A stretch of 40,458 bases of DNA from IMG/VR virus record IMGVR_UViG_3300045995_000309, positions 1 through 40,458 of that record; one strand, 5' to 3'. Origin of the DNA: a virus. This document shows, piece after piece, positions 22,830 through 29,680 of this stretch (positions within the stretch are counted from its first letter, which is position 1; the number at the start of each line of letters is the position of its first letter). Under the pieces are notes generated by a model. The model did no database searches and was not told where the DNA came from. It saw nothing but the letters and a program-made list of their open reading frames with translations. Both the position numbers and the translations under genes were made by a program.

Positions 22830-23296
22830 ATAAATAATTTCTTAGTATCGTATGCTTTATGATGCTTGGGACAAAGCGGAAGATAATCGGTCATATCCGC
22901 ATATTTACCAGTAAGGTTCGCCCAATGATTTCCGTGTTTCCCGCCGAGTGAACCACAATAATCACATGGAGGAGTTTTTCCAAGTCGCCTATGTAATGAA
23001 CGATAACTTGCATTATCACCTTTCCATTGATAAGCATTTTCTCCTGCTATTTCTGGCATATTTTTCCCTTTATTCCATGCAATTTTTCCTTTCATGCGGA
23101 TACTCATGGCCTGCCGTCCTTTTTCGGATTTGCTATATGTAATCAATTTTTCTAGATTTTCAGGTATTACCTTATGCACATTTTCCATGTGTTTTCTATA
23201 ATCTGCATCTTGCCACTTTTTCTTATTAGAACAGGATAAACATCGTATTCCAAATACGCTTTTCTCTTTATGACAATCAATGCAAAAGTGTTTCAT
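22793..23296 (-). CDS. HNH endonuclease inserted in fibre gene
   Basis: The start is ATG 23296, overlapping the upstream stop (ATGA). The N-terminus has a C-x2-C ... C-x2-C zinc ribbon (C-I-D-C, C-L-S-C). A middle NUMOD-like segment reads K-G-K-I-A-W-N-K-G-K. The C-terminal HNH core is C-D-Y-C-G ... H-W-A-N ... L-C-P-K-H-H-K. At 167 aa it fits phage homing nucleases. The inserted DNA is barely longer than the gene and leaves no room for an intron. Confidence 0.85.
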   Translation of the reverse strand: MKHFCIDCHKEKSVFGIRCLSCSNKKKWQDADYRKHMENVHKVIPENLEKLITYSKSEKGRQAMSIRMKGKIAWNKGKNMPEIAGENAYQWKGDNASYRSLHRRLGKTPPCDYCGSLGGKHGNHWANLTGKYADMTDYLPLCPKHHKAYDTKKLFIWEIPESQRIEQ

Positions 23297-23565
23297 ATTA
23301 TTTTTAGAAATAATGCCTGTGTTGTCGGATTTGCATAAATTGCGATAGGCATGGTGCCGTCTGCACTTGACGCACAAATAAGCGTCGTTACATGATTTTC
23401 ATCCCTGCGCGCCAGTCCGGTAATACCAAATCCTGTTGCATTGGTCGTGGTTTTGAGGGCATGGGTAAAGGGGTCGGCCATAATAGCGACGGGAGTTTTT
23501 CCGTCAACTGAAGAAACGCCAAGAACGGAGTGAACATAGTTGGAATCATAAACTGCCTGCGCCAT
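23293..23565 (-). CDS. Fibre N-terminal fragment with tandem module
   Basis: The 90-aa product holds two copies of one module: D-S-N-Y-V-H-S-V-L-G-V-S with T-P-V-A-I-M-A-D-P-F-T-H-A-L, and D-E-N-H-V-T-T-L with M-P-I-A-I-Y-A-N-P-T-T-Q-A-L. A third copy begins the gene at 21591-22829, so this looks like the N-terminal attachment part of a fibre cut off by the HNH gene. It may be functional as a separate chain. Expression is predicted leaderless. Confidence 0.65.
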   Translation of the reverse strand: MAQAVYDSNYVHSVLGVSSVDGKTPVAIMADPFTHALKTTTNATGFGITGLARRDENHVTTLICASSADGTMPIAIYANPTTQALFLKII

Positions 23566-23571
23566 GTACTT

Positions 23572-23580
23572 ATTATAACA
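23572..23580 (-). promoter_or_regulatory. Leaderless extended -10
   Basis: TGT + TATAAT on the minus strand lies 6 bp before ATG 23565, in an 18-bp gap. Confidence 0.65.
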
Positions 23581-23583
23581 CCA

Positions 23584-24138
23584 CTATTTCATATCCGCGT
23601 ACCGTTGTATCCTCGCCTCACGCATGGCGAGTACCTGTTCCCGGGCATCGAGTACCTTTTTGCGCTCGACGTCGGCCGCTTCCCGCTTCTTGAGGTCGTC
23701 ATTTATCATGGCAATGGCAATTTTCCGCTCATTGAGTTCATCAAACTCTTTCCGGCGTAACTCTAATGTCTGCATGGCCGTGCGCTCGTCCTGTATTTTC
23801 ATATCGAGGCTCTTATGCTCGGCCGCGATATGATTCCGCTGCTCAAATAACTTACCCATCTGTTCATCTATCTCCCGGCGTTTTGCCGTAAAAGTTAGTT
23901 GTTCGATATCTTTCTTCTTTTGTTCATCACGGATGGCGATAAGATACTTTTTCTCCTGCTCGACATCACTCTCCATCTTTTGCACTTTCCCCATGCGGAC
24001 ATCGAGGTCGTGCTGTCTTTCTTTTACTTTTAATAGTTGATTTTCCTGCTCTCGAATAGTGTCTTTTGCCCATGAGTTAAAATCCGTGAGGGCGATAATG
24101 AGTTCATTCATCAACTTTTGTATGGATTCCGTGGTCAT
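23584..24138 (-). CDS. Long coiled-coil protein, 184 aa
   Basis: Nearly the whole chain is charged and heptad-like (E-Q-E-N-Q-L-L-K-V-K-E-R-Q-H-D-L onwards), predicting one long coiled coil. It is coupled to the upstream gene by ATGA (24135-24138). It may be a virion scaffold, a fibre stalk or a tail chaperone. The length is too short for a tape measure. Confidence 0.6.
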   Translation of the reverse strand: MTTESIQKLMNELIIALTDFNSWAKDTIREQENQLLKVKERQHDLDVRMGKVQKMESDVEQEKKYLIAIRDEQKKKDIEQLTFTAKRREIDEQMGKLFEQRNHIAAEHKSLDMKIQDERTAMQTLELRRKEFDELNERKIAIAMINDDLKKREAADVERKKVLDAREQVLAMREARIQRYADMK

Positions 24139-24422
24139 TTTATTATTTCTTCCATAATCTTTGCCCGGCGGATATCTATGCTTTCCTGTCCCCCGCGTTG
24201 CTGGTCAATGCGGTCGGTGAGATGCTTCGCCATGAAGTCACCCTGCGCTTTGGGAAATACTGCTATCTCCAACGAGGGGATAGTAAGCGGATGACCTTTC
24301 ATGTCATCATCGAACCAGAAATAAAGGAAATCGTCTTTCAGCGGATTAAACAGGGTTATGGTCGGTACTACTTCCTCCTGTTGAGGGCTGTTTGGATTCG
24401 TAGGGTGCGATGTCGCGTTCAT
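24135..24422 (-). CDS. Hypothetical virion-region protein, 95 aa
   Basis: ATG 24422, preceded by AAAGG, is preferred over a TTG six bases upstream. The protein has a polar Asn/Pro-rich start, an aromatic-acidic patch (F-L-Y-F-W-F-D-D-D) and a charged helical end. It overlaps the preceding gene by 77 bp in another frame. Function unknown. Confidence 0.5.
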   Translation of the reverse strand: MNATSHPTNPNSPQQEEVVPTITLFNPLKDDFLYFWFDDDMKGHPLTIPSLEIAVFPKAQGDFMAKHLTDRIDQQRGGQESIDIRRAKIMEEIIK

Positions 24423-24600
24423 ATTCAAGCCTTTCTACTCGTTTTAAGAGTTCTACAATTATTGCCTGAAACTTTCGGGGACTACCGGTCATGCTCCATG
24501 TGCCACTCTTCTCCATGCTGGTCGTAAAATCATCCCAGCCTCCTATGCCGTCCTTGATACGGAAGCCAAAGAGTCCTGATACAAATTGACGCACGGTCAC
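24346..24600 (-). CDS. Hypothetical virion-region protein, 84 aa
   Basis: The GTG start at 24600 overlaps the upstream stop (GTGA, 24597-24600). The protein contains W-D-D-F and a short helix (A-I-I-V-E-L-L-K-R-V-E-R-L-E-Y). Its last 26 codons overlap the next gene, an unusually long overlap here, so one of the two ends could be mis-called. Confidence 0.5.
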   Translation of the reverse strand: MTVRQFVSGLFGFRIKDGIGGWDDFTTSMEKSGTWSMTGSPRKFQAIIVELLKRVERLEYERDIAPYESKQPSTGGSSTDHNPV

Positions 24601-25205
24601 TTTGAAACCTCCGATAAGTCATGCTTCTTCGGCACATTAGTAAACTGTTTCGGGAGCTGGGCTGGCTGTTCCTGTATGGGCGATACGGTTTTTACTGCCT
24701 CCGAAACACGTTTGTCCTTGAGTCTGGCGAATGGGTCTACCATTTCCATCGGCTTTGGAGCGTCCGGGGTTATATAATCCTTATCAACCCCAAACTCTTC
24801 CTCTATGCCCATCCAAATATCATCTTCCAGAGGTTTTCGTACATCCGGGTTATCACTTCGCATTCCTTTGACAGACATAAGTTCCATATTCGCGTTATAT
24901 TCAATATCCGTGGCTCCCCGTTTGATGAGCTTCTCTTTTGTAGCCTCTAGCTTCTGGTCAGCCTCACCAAATATAAGCTGGTCTACTATCTTTGTGGTAT
25001 ATCTCTCAGCTAAGTACCGCTGCATGACCCGCTGGCCGGGGCCATAGCCGATATCCTTGTATTTTGAGGGGATAATAAAGCGCTCATTCTCATAAATGAG
25101 TATAAAATCCTTGTCCGTGGGGTTTTTCACGCGGATAAGGTCCTGACTCCGACGCCTTTGCTCATTATGCCACGCCTCACCCTGTAAACTGGTATTGTCT
25201 GCCAT
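24597..25205 (-). CDS. Conserved-looking virion-region protein, 202 aa
   Basis: The N-terminal half (R-V-K-N-P-T-D-K-D-F ... Y-I/Y-E-N-E-R-F-I-I-P) is beta-rich and resembles phage proteins that start from 'V-x-N-P-T-D-x-D'. The C-terminal half is charged and Pro-rich. An AAAGGAGG site precedes ATG 25205. No enzymatic motif is seen. Confidence 0.6.
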   Translation of the reverse strand: MADNTSLQGEAWHNEQRRRSQDLIRVKNPTDKDFILIYENERFIIPSKYKDIGYGPGQRVMQRYLAERYTTKIVDQLIFGEADQKLEATKEKLIKRGATDIEYNANMELMSVKGMRSDNPDVRKPLEDDIWMGIEEEFGVDKDYITPDAPKPMEMVDPFARLKDKRVSEAVKTVSPIQEQPAQLPKQFTNVPKKHDLSEVSK

Positions 25206-25219
25206 AATAGTGGCCTCCT

Positions 25220-25399
25220 TTAACTTTTAATTGTATTATCAGGTTTTGCTGGTGCTACGGTTTCTACTTTCTCCGGTACAACTGCGTCATAGAGTTTCTG
25301 CCGCAATGGGAGTACCTTTGGAGCATCAATAAGTTTGAAATTGACGCTATCCATAATAGAAACCAAGATTTTCAACTCTTCCTGGGATAAATCTATCAT
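25220..25399 (-). CDS. Small protein, 59 aa
   Basis: A 59-codon frame from ATG 25399 encodes a helical N-terminus (S-Q-E-E-L-K-I-L-V-S-I-M) and a Pro/Lys tail. The end is close to the ribosome-binding site of the next gene. A TGA + TAGAAT box 6 bp upstream and lack of a Shine-Dalgarno predict a leaderless mRNA. Function unknown. Confidence 0.6.
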   Translation of the reverse strand: MIDLSQEELKILVSIMDSVNFKLIDAPKVLPLRQKLYDAVVPEKVETVAPAKPDNTIKS

Positions 25400-25405
25400 A
25401 GGTAT

Positions 25406-25414
25406 ATTCTATCA
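25406..25414 (-). promoter_or_regulatory. Leaderless extended -10
   Basis: TGA + TAGAAT on the minus strand lies 6 bp before ATG 25399. Confidence 0.55.
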
Positions 25415-25426
25415 AACGCAATGTTT

Positions 25427-25990
25427 TTAATAAATCTTACTGCCGAGATGCCCGATGGTGAGTGAGCTATCACACCAAATCTTAAATCCGGCCATGATAG
25501 CGCGCTTACAGAAGTAGACATCCTCTGTACAGAAGTCCTCGCCGATAAACTCGGTATCAAAAGAGGGAGCATGTAATTTATCAAACACGTGCATATCGAT
25601 GAGCATAAATCCGGTGCCTACCGCCCCGCACTCGAAGAGTCCTTTGAACTTCCCATCGAAAGGAACGAATGAATTGTTTTTCAACAATTGTACGGTATAT
25701 CCATCTGCATCCCGCATGTGATAACTGGCCCCGACTATGAGTTTCTTGTGCATGAGGAGAGTTTTGACATCAGAGGGCGTGAATAGCATATCTCCATCAA
25801 TAAACATTATGTGAGAGGCGCCTATCTCCTTTGCCTTTTCCACGGTCTTATTCCTGTTGTATATGGAATAGCCGCTTATGGGCATGGAGAAGTAGAGGGG
25901 GATACCAAGTTCTATGAGGCGCATGAGGCATGCAACAGTCTGGGTTTTAATCGTACCGCCATTGGGAACACCGACACAGAGAGAGGTCAT
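25427..25990 (-). CDS. GT-A fold glycosyltransferase-like protein
   Basis: The 187-aa protein has the order of a family 2-like glycosyltransferase: an N-terminal strand, R-N-K-T-V near residue 47, and H-I-M-F-I-D-G-D-M near residues 60-68, in which D-G-D is the metal/sugar-nucleotide DxD. Later come G-E-D-F-C-T-E-D-V-Y-F-C-K-R-A and a C-terminal histidine (G-H-L-G). In phages such enzymes modify DNA bases, virion proteins or host surface sugars. It sits among structural genes and is predicted leaderless. There is no membrane segment. Confidence 0.75.
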   Translation of the reverse strand: MTSLCVGVPNGGTIKTQTVACLMRLIELGIPLYFSMPISGYSIYNRNKTVEKAKEIGASHIMFIDGDMLFTPSDVKTLLMHKKLIVGASYHMRDADGYTVQLLKNNSFVPFDGKFKGLFECGAVGTGFMLIDMHVFDKLHAPSFDTEFIGEDFCTEDVYFCKRAIMAGFKIWCDSSLTIGHLGSKIY

Positions 25991-25996
25991 GAAGAT

Positions 25997-26005
25997 AGTA
26001 TAACA
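25997..26005 (-). promoter_or_regulatory. Leaderless extended -10
   Basis: TGT + TATACT on the minus strand lies 6 bp before ATG 25990. Confidence 0.65.
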
Positions 26006-26024
26006 AATGGATTGAAAACTCTGT

Positions 26025-26291
26025 TTAGTTGAAGGAACTCGTGGTCTGCACGGTAATATCGCAGGTGCCTGAAGCCACTACTTTGAAACCTGTGGAGAGG
26101 CCCGAATATACAAAACGGCTTCCCACGGTAGGATTAGTAATAACGGCTACAACGGGCGAAGTATCGCTCCCTACAGCATCGTAGATAGTTATGGAGCCGG
26201 TGAGAGCAGCATTTACCTGAATAACTGCTTTCCCGATAGACCCTGAGTCTACAACGGTCGCGGTATTATCTGTAATGTGTTTGTATGCCAT
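26025..26291 (-). CDS. Small beta-rich virion protein, 88 aa
   Basis: The composition is Thr/Val/Ser/Gly-rich with alternating hydrophobic residues (S-G-L-S-T-G-F-K-V-V-A-S-G-T-C-D-I-T-V), suggesting a beta-sandwich decoration or fibre protein. AAGGAG precedes ATG 26291. A hairpin lies directly upstream (26307-26328). Confidence 0.55.
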   Translation of the reverse strand: MAYKHITDNTATVVDSGSIGKAVIQVNAALTGSITIYDAVGSDTSPVVAVITNPTVGSRFVYSGLSTGFKVVASGTCDITVQTTSSFN

Positions 26292-26306
26292 ATATTGCTC
26301 CTTATC

Positions 26307-26328
26307 ATAGCGCTTGTAGGAGCGCTAT
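26307..26328 (-). other. Intergenic hairpin with anti-Shine-Dalgarno segment
   Basis: ATAGCGCT (26307-26314) and AGCGCTAT (26321-26328) form a perfect 8-bp stem with a 6-nt loop between two structural genes. No U tract follows on the minus strand. On that strand a GCTCCT inside the element can alternatively pair with the AGGAGC of the downstream ribosome-binding site. Confidence 0.55.
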
Positions 26329-26343
26329 GGAAACAGCAATGTA

Positions 26344-26952
26344 TTATGCTTTTGTCGGATAAACAGTAAAGTAATAGGGCGTTGCACCTATCATAATCTT
26401 CACATCAACATTCGTCCCGGATAATGTACTGGCTGCTGCATTATACAGATTCGTCAATAAGCCACCGTTTGTACCGGTACCCGTAAAGGAAAGGCCTTTT
26501 GCGTTTGCCGATACAATAACACTTCCATTGGTAACGGTGAGGTCACCGGTCGTTATCGTTGTTGCGCGGCCCAGCGTTACTGCGCCGGAACCCGTTGCAT
26601 TAATCGATACGCCACCGGTCCCTTTTGCATCAATGGTAATGGCCTCTGCTGCTCCGCCGAGGGCCGAGATAGCAACACCACCACCGGATGCGGCTGCTTT
26701 GACCTTAATACCTGTAATAGCACTTGATGTCGACTCATCAACCTGCAGACCGTAATTGCTTGCGGTTGATGCCACAGTAAATGCTGTTGCTGTGGTTGCG
26801 GTAATAGAACCAAGTCCAGTAATAGCTGAACCTCCTACCGTTGTAGCCGCCGGGAGTGCTGCTGTTGCAGCTCCTGAGAAATCTACTGCCTGAGCAGTAT
26901 TTAATCCCTGATATTTAACGACTGGCACATAATCCTCAATATAAACTGTCAC
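26344..26952 (-). CDS. Beta-rich virion protein, 202 aa
   Basis: The GTG start at 26952 has AAGGAGGA just upstream. The chain is Ala/Thr/Gly/Ser-rich with repeated strands (A-I-T-I-D-A-K-G-T-G-G-V-S-I-N-A, V-T-L-G-R-A-T-T-I), like fibre or head-spike proteins with a beta-helix. It ends in P-Y-Y-F-T-V-Y-P. Confidence 0.55.
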   Translation of the reverse strand: MTVYIEDYVPVVKYQGLNTAQAVDFSGAATAALPAATTVGGSAITGLGSITATTATAFTVASTASNYGLQVDESTSSAITGIKVKAAASGGGVAISALGGAAEAITIDAKGTGGVSINATGSGAVTLGRATTITTGDLTVTNGSVIVSANAKGLSFTGTGTNGGLLTNLYNAAASTLSGTNVDVKIMIGATPYYFTVYPTKA

Positions 26953-27031
26953 GTTTCCTCCTTATAAGCCTTCCTGATTCCACCTAGCTTGACTAGGATA
27001 TTCGTCAAAGGCGTGAGCTTAATGGCTCATT

Positions 27032-27062
27032 CCGGCTCCCCCCTGCCCTGAGAAGCCGGATG
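27032..27062 (-). other. Hairpin in 115-bp intergenic gap
   Basis: TCCGGCT and AGCCGGA arms lie about 17 nt apart between the 52-aa zinc gene and the next gene. A smaller CCTAG/CTAGG stem lies near 26985. There is no U tract, so this may be an mRNA-processing or stability element rather than a terminator. Confidence 0.35.
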
Positions 27063-27067
27063 AACTG

Positions 27068-27226
27068 TTAAACTGCTTTGCCTGACCCTAAGCATGTAGG
27101 ACACAGATGTGTCTGGTCTTTCAGACCTGTTCCGTCACATGTCGGACATACTTTTACTGCTGGAACCTCTACTTTCGGTTCCTTTACTTTCGGCTCTTCA
27201 ACTTTTTTTTGTTCATCTATTTTCAT
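27068..27226 (-). CDS. DnaJ-type zinc-finger peptide, 52 aa
   Basis: ATG 27226 is preceded by AAGGAGGA, which fixes the start. After a K-V-E-E-P repeat tail, the C-terminal half has two C-x2-C-x-G-x-G units (C-P-T-C-D-G-T-G and C-P-T-C-L-G-S-G), half of the DnaJ central zinc domain. It lies 8 bp after a structural gene and may be a folding helper for virion proteins, which is inference. Confidence 0.65.
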   Translation of the reverse strand: MKIDEQKKVEEPKVKEPKVEVPAVKVCPTCDGTGLKDQTHLCPTCLGSGKAV

Positions 27227-27234
27227 AATCCTCC

Positions 27235-27978
27235 TTAATCTAAGCGTAACATGACCGGCAACGGTTTCCCGCTGGAGGCTGCTCGTAAAGCTGACCCGAC
27301 TCCCGGAAATCCAGCAACTTGAAGCGTTACCGCTCCTGCTGTTCCAGATGCCCCCGTTACCGCGCTTCCGGCGATAATGGATGTGGAATCTGCCAATACT
27401 GAGCAGAGTCCTTTGGTCTGAATCCAACCATATTGGCTGGCTGCAATCGGAAAGATTGCAACACCGACCGGAACGTTGGTAAGTGTCGTGGCGATAGCCT
27501 GCAACACCCCATTGTATGGACTCGGCTTCAACGTAACCTTTGACGTTGATACGGTAAGTGCAGTTCTGAGCGGTCTATCGATATAGACAGTCAGCGCTCC
27601 GCCATTTCCTGCGGCTGAGTTCCCTGTAATGGTGTACTCCTGCCCAAGATTTGTGCCGGTTGCACTATTGACGGAAACATACGCAATGCCTCCGGTCATT
27701 TCCCCACCTGTTAATACTGTGGTGCCATTGGTGAGTTTTAGAAACATATCACCAACAACTCCTGCGGTACCTACCGCCATGTCGTCAAACTGTGCGTCTG
27801 CCGCTGGCCCCTGTAAAAGGTTGCCGACGACGAGTGCTGACACTCCAGCCTTCACGAAGCGATAGCCTTTTCCGGCTTGCCCCGCAATATACTGCCCTAA
27901 CTCCGGGCCGCCTTGGTCTACAACAGATGTGTAGAGGTCAGCTGCCCCGATAAAAGGACCGCCTGATAATCCACTCAT
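27235..27978 (-). CDS. Structural protein near capsid gene, possible decoration protein
   Basis: The 247-aa protein is Gly/Ala/Thr/Val-rich and beta-rich, with A-V-T-G-A-S-G-T-A-G near the C-terminus. Its place just downstream of the capsid gene (interrupted only by an HNH gene) and a strong AAAGGAG site suggest an abundant head or spike protein. No catalytic motif is visible. Confidence 0.55.
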   Translation of the reverse strand: MSGLSGGPFIGAADLYTSVVDQGGPELGQYIAGQAGKGYRFVKAGVSALVVGNLLQGPAADAQFDDMAVGTAGVVGDMFLKLTNGTTVLTGGEMTGGIAYVSVNSATGTNLGQEYTITGNSAAGNGGALTVYIDRPLRTALTVSTSKVTLKPSPYNGVLQAIATTLTNVPVGVAIFPIAASQYGWIQTKGLCSVLADSTSIIAGSAVTGASGTAGAVTLQVAGFPGVGSALRAASSGKPLPVMLRLD

Positions 27979-28002
27979 AGGTATCTCCTTTGTTAAATGT
28001 TT

Positions 28003-28461
28003 TTATAATTTTTTCCGTGTACTCCAGTACTTATTTTTTCGAACCTCGGTCATAAAAAGGGACTGACGTTTCCGTGCTTCTGGATTTTTCCAATGAATAT
28101 CTGCATGCTCTATAGCCGTTACTAAACGCAGATTTTCAATTCGATTATCCGTTCTATTTCCGTTTAGGTGATGGATGACTTCACTTGGAAGTAAATACCT
28201 TCCCAGCTTATCTTCCATTACTAGACGGTGCTCCGCTACATATCCTAATGCGTTTTTATAAGGATGTTCTAGATTTTTTATCCAGATATATCCTTCCGTA
28301 TTCAGGGTGCGGCCACCTTTCCAATTCGGATTTGTTTCTCCCTTTTGACCATAGCGTAAAGTCTTTATAACTTTATCCCTATGTTCCTTTGTTAAAGTCC
28401 TGCCCTTATGGGCTATCGACATTTTTAACCGAGCTTCTATCGTATGGTGATAGTGTTTCAT
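28003..28461 (-). CDS. HNH endonuclease between capsid and decoration genes
   Basis: The N-terminal segment has NUMOD3-like repeats (R-L-K-M-S-I-A-H-K-G, H-R-D-K-V-I-K). The HNH_3-type core follows: A-E-H-R-L-V-M-E, then V-I-H-H-L-N-G-N-R-T-D-N-R-I-E-N-L. The 152-aa size fits free-standing phage homing nucleases. It has its own TGG + TATGAT box 6 bp before ATG 28461 and no Shine-Dalgarno. Confidence 0.9.
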   Translation of the reverse strand: MKHYHHTIEARLKMSIAHKGRTLTKEHRDKVIKTLRYGQKGETNPNWKGGRTLNTEGYIWIKNLEHPYKNALGYVAEHRLVMEDKLGRYLLPSEVIHHLNGNRTDNRIENLRLVTAIEHADIHWKNPEARKRQSLFMTEVRKNKYWSTRKKL

Positions 28462-28467
28462 GCCATC

Positions 28468-28476
28468 ATCATACCA
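28468..28476 (-). promoter_or_regulatory. Leaderless extended -10 of HNH gene
   Basis: TGG + TATGAT on the minus strand lies 6 bp before ATG 28461. Confidence 0.6.
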
Positions 28477-28490
28477 TAATTAACTGGACA

Positions 28491-29588
28491 TCACACACCG
28501 GTTATCCCTGTCAAAACTCCCTGACGCCTCGGCTGGTCGGTCATCAGTTGTCCGATGACATACACCCGTCCGATAGACCCTGCTTGGGTCGGCATAACCA
28601 TTTCTTTCTGGTAGAACCAGCCATTGTACTCAGAAGGCAAATCCAACGCTTCTGCGCCGGTTCCTTCATAGGCTTTCATGGTACCCAGATTCACTTTCTC
28701 CAAGAACCCTTTCCAATCTTCAGGGACTTGTGTACGACCTGCGTAGAACAGATAGTTCTCGTTGAGGAAGTACATATTTCCGCTTGTGCAGAAATCGTCC
28801 TTGATGAGTGGGAAGTTACGGAAGGTAAGGGCATTGAATCCCTGTCCACCCGCTAGATTCTCTTCACTCGCTGAGATTCGCGTTCCGCGAATACTCATTG
28901 CATTGTAGCCAAACGACGTGTACTGATGTCGTACGGTCGGGGCGAGCAATGATTCGTAGAGTGACCAGACTGCTTTGGTTGTAGCCAAAACGGTCGGCTC
29001 TTCGCTTCTCAGACCCGCTGCACTCACGTTGTCGATGACCTGTGCCATCTTGGCGAGAGTAAGCGTTCCGGTAGATGCAAGAACATACGCATCCAATGAC
29101 GGATACGTGGCTCTGCTTTGTCCACCGATTGTCCCGGAATCGAGAACAATGTTCCCAAGTCCGTTCATCTGATTGGCGACTCCCGTACCATAGAAAGCGG
29201 TTCCCAGGGATTGTAATGCCTGTGCGAGTGCTTTCTCGTACTTAAACACATCAAGCGGAATCGCTTGCTGTGAACCGCTGTTCGCGAAACTTTCTACCAT
29301 CACCGATACCTTCGGCTGCTCAAAATTTGTCTGAGCGAACGAAAGCGGGATTGTGGTATTCACGGCTGACGCATCGAGCGTTTCCAGTCCATTGAACCAT
29401 TGTCCCTGAGTATCCGCTGCGATATCAACGGTGAAATCCATCGTTTTCCCGACAAACGGTTTCGCTTTTCCCATGAAACGGGAAACCAAAGTCGGACTGT
29501 TTAATATGTTATCGACAACTTTCGCATAAATCTTCTGGTACGTGAAATTGTCGACACGTGGCCCGAATGTAGCGCCGTCATACGCCAT
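28491..29588 (-). CDS. Major capsid protein, HK97-fold type
   Basis: The 365-aa size, absence of cleavable low-complexity regions and position directly after the scaffold gene identify the capsid protein. Features in keeping with an HK97-like fold are an N-terminal arm (residues 1-45), a helix with L-A-Q-A-L-Q-S-L-G-T-A-F-Y-G, and a helical segment A-K-M-A-Q-V-I-D-N-V followed by strands. It has the strongest ribosome-binding site (AAGGAGG) and, unlike most late genes, a leader of about 70 nt. The homology is inferred from context and composition. Confidence 0.75.
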   Translation of the reverse strand: MAYDGATFGPRVDNFTYQKIYAKVVDNILNSPTLVSRFMGKAKPFVGKTMDFTVDIAADTQGQWFNGLETLDASAVNTTIPLSFAQTNFEQPKVSVMVESFANSGSQQAIPLDVFKYEKALAQALQSLGTAFYGTGVANQMNGLGNIVLDSGTIGGQSRATYPSLDAYVLASTGTLTLAKMAQVIDNVSAAGLRSEEPTVLATTKAVWSLYESLLAPTVRHQYTSFGYNAMSIRGTRISASEENLAGGQGFNALTFRNFPLIKDDFCTSGNMYFLNENYLFYAGRTQVPEDWKGFLEKVNLGTMKAYEGTGAEALDLPSEYNGWFYQKEMVMPTQAGSIGRVYVIGQLMTDQPRRQGVLTGITGV

Positions 29589-29665
29589 AATTGCCTCCTT
29601 GTTAGAAATCTATATTCTAGGGGTGTCAATGAGGATAAAGTTCCTAGTAAAGTCCTATTAAGGAT

Positions 29666-29674
29666 ATTATACCA
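29666..29674 (-). promoter_or_regulatory. Capsid-gene promoter with true leader
   Basis: TGG + TATAAT on the minus strand lies 77 bp before ATG 29588. This gives a leader of about 70 nt with a strong Shine-Dalgarno, in contrast to the leaderless late genes using the same box. No convincing -35 is present. Confidence 0.6.
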
Positions 29675-29680
29675 TACCAA

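Noticed and set aside
14084-22833. Long Pro/Val-rich open frames on the plus strand (for example 16498-16833, 21700-22098, 22258-22833)
   Set aside because: They are antisense shadows of Gly/Thr/Ala-rich fibre and tail genes. They lack ribosome-binding sites and have the Pro-rich composition expected from the complement of Gly codons.
22793-23296. Group I intron or intein hosting the HNH gene in the fibre
   Set aside because: The insertion is nearly the same length as the HNH gene and overlaps both flanking frames, leaving no room for intron structure or intein splicing blocks.
18955-23565. Diversity-generating retroelement acting on the fibre genes
   Set aside because: No reverse transcriptase motif (Y-x-D-D) and no template/variable repeat pair with A-specific changes was seen.
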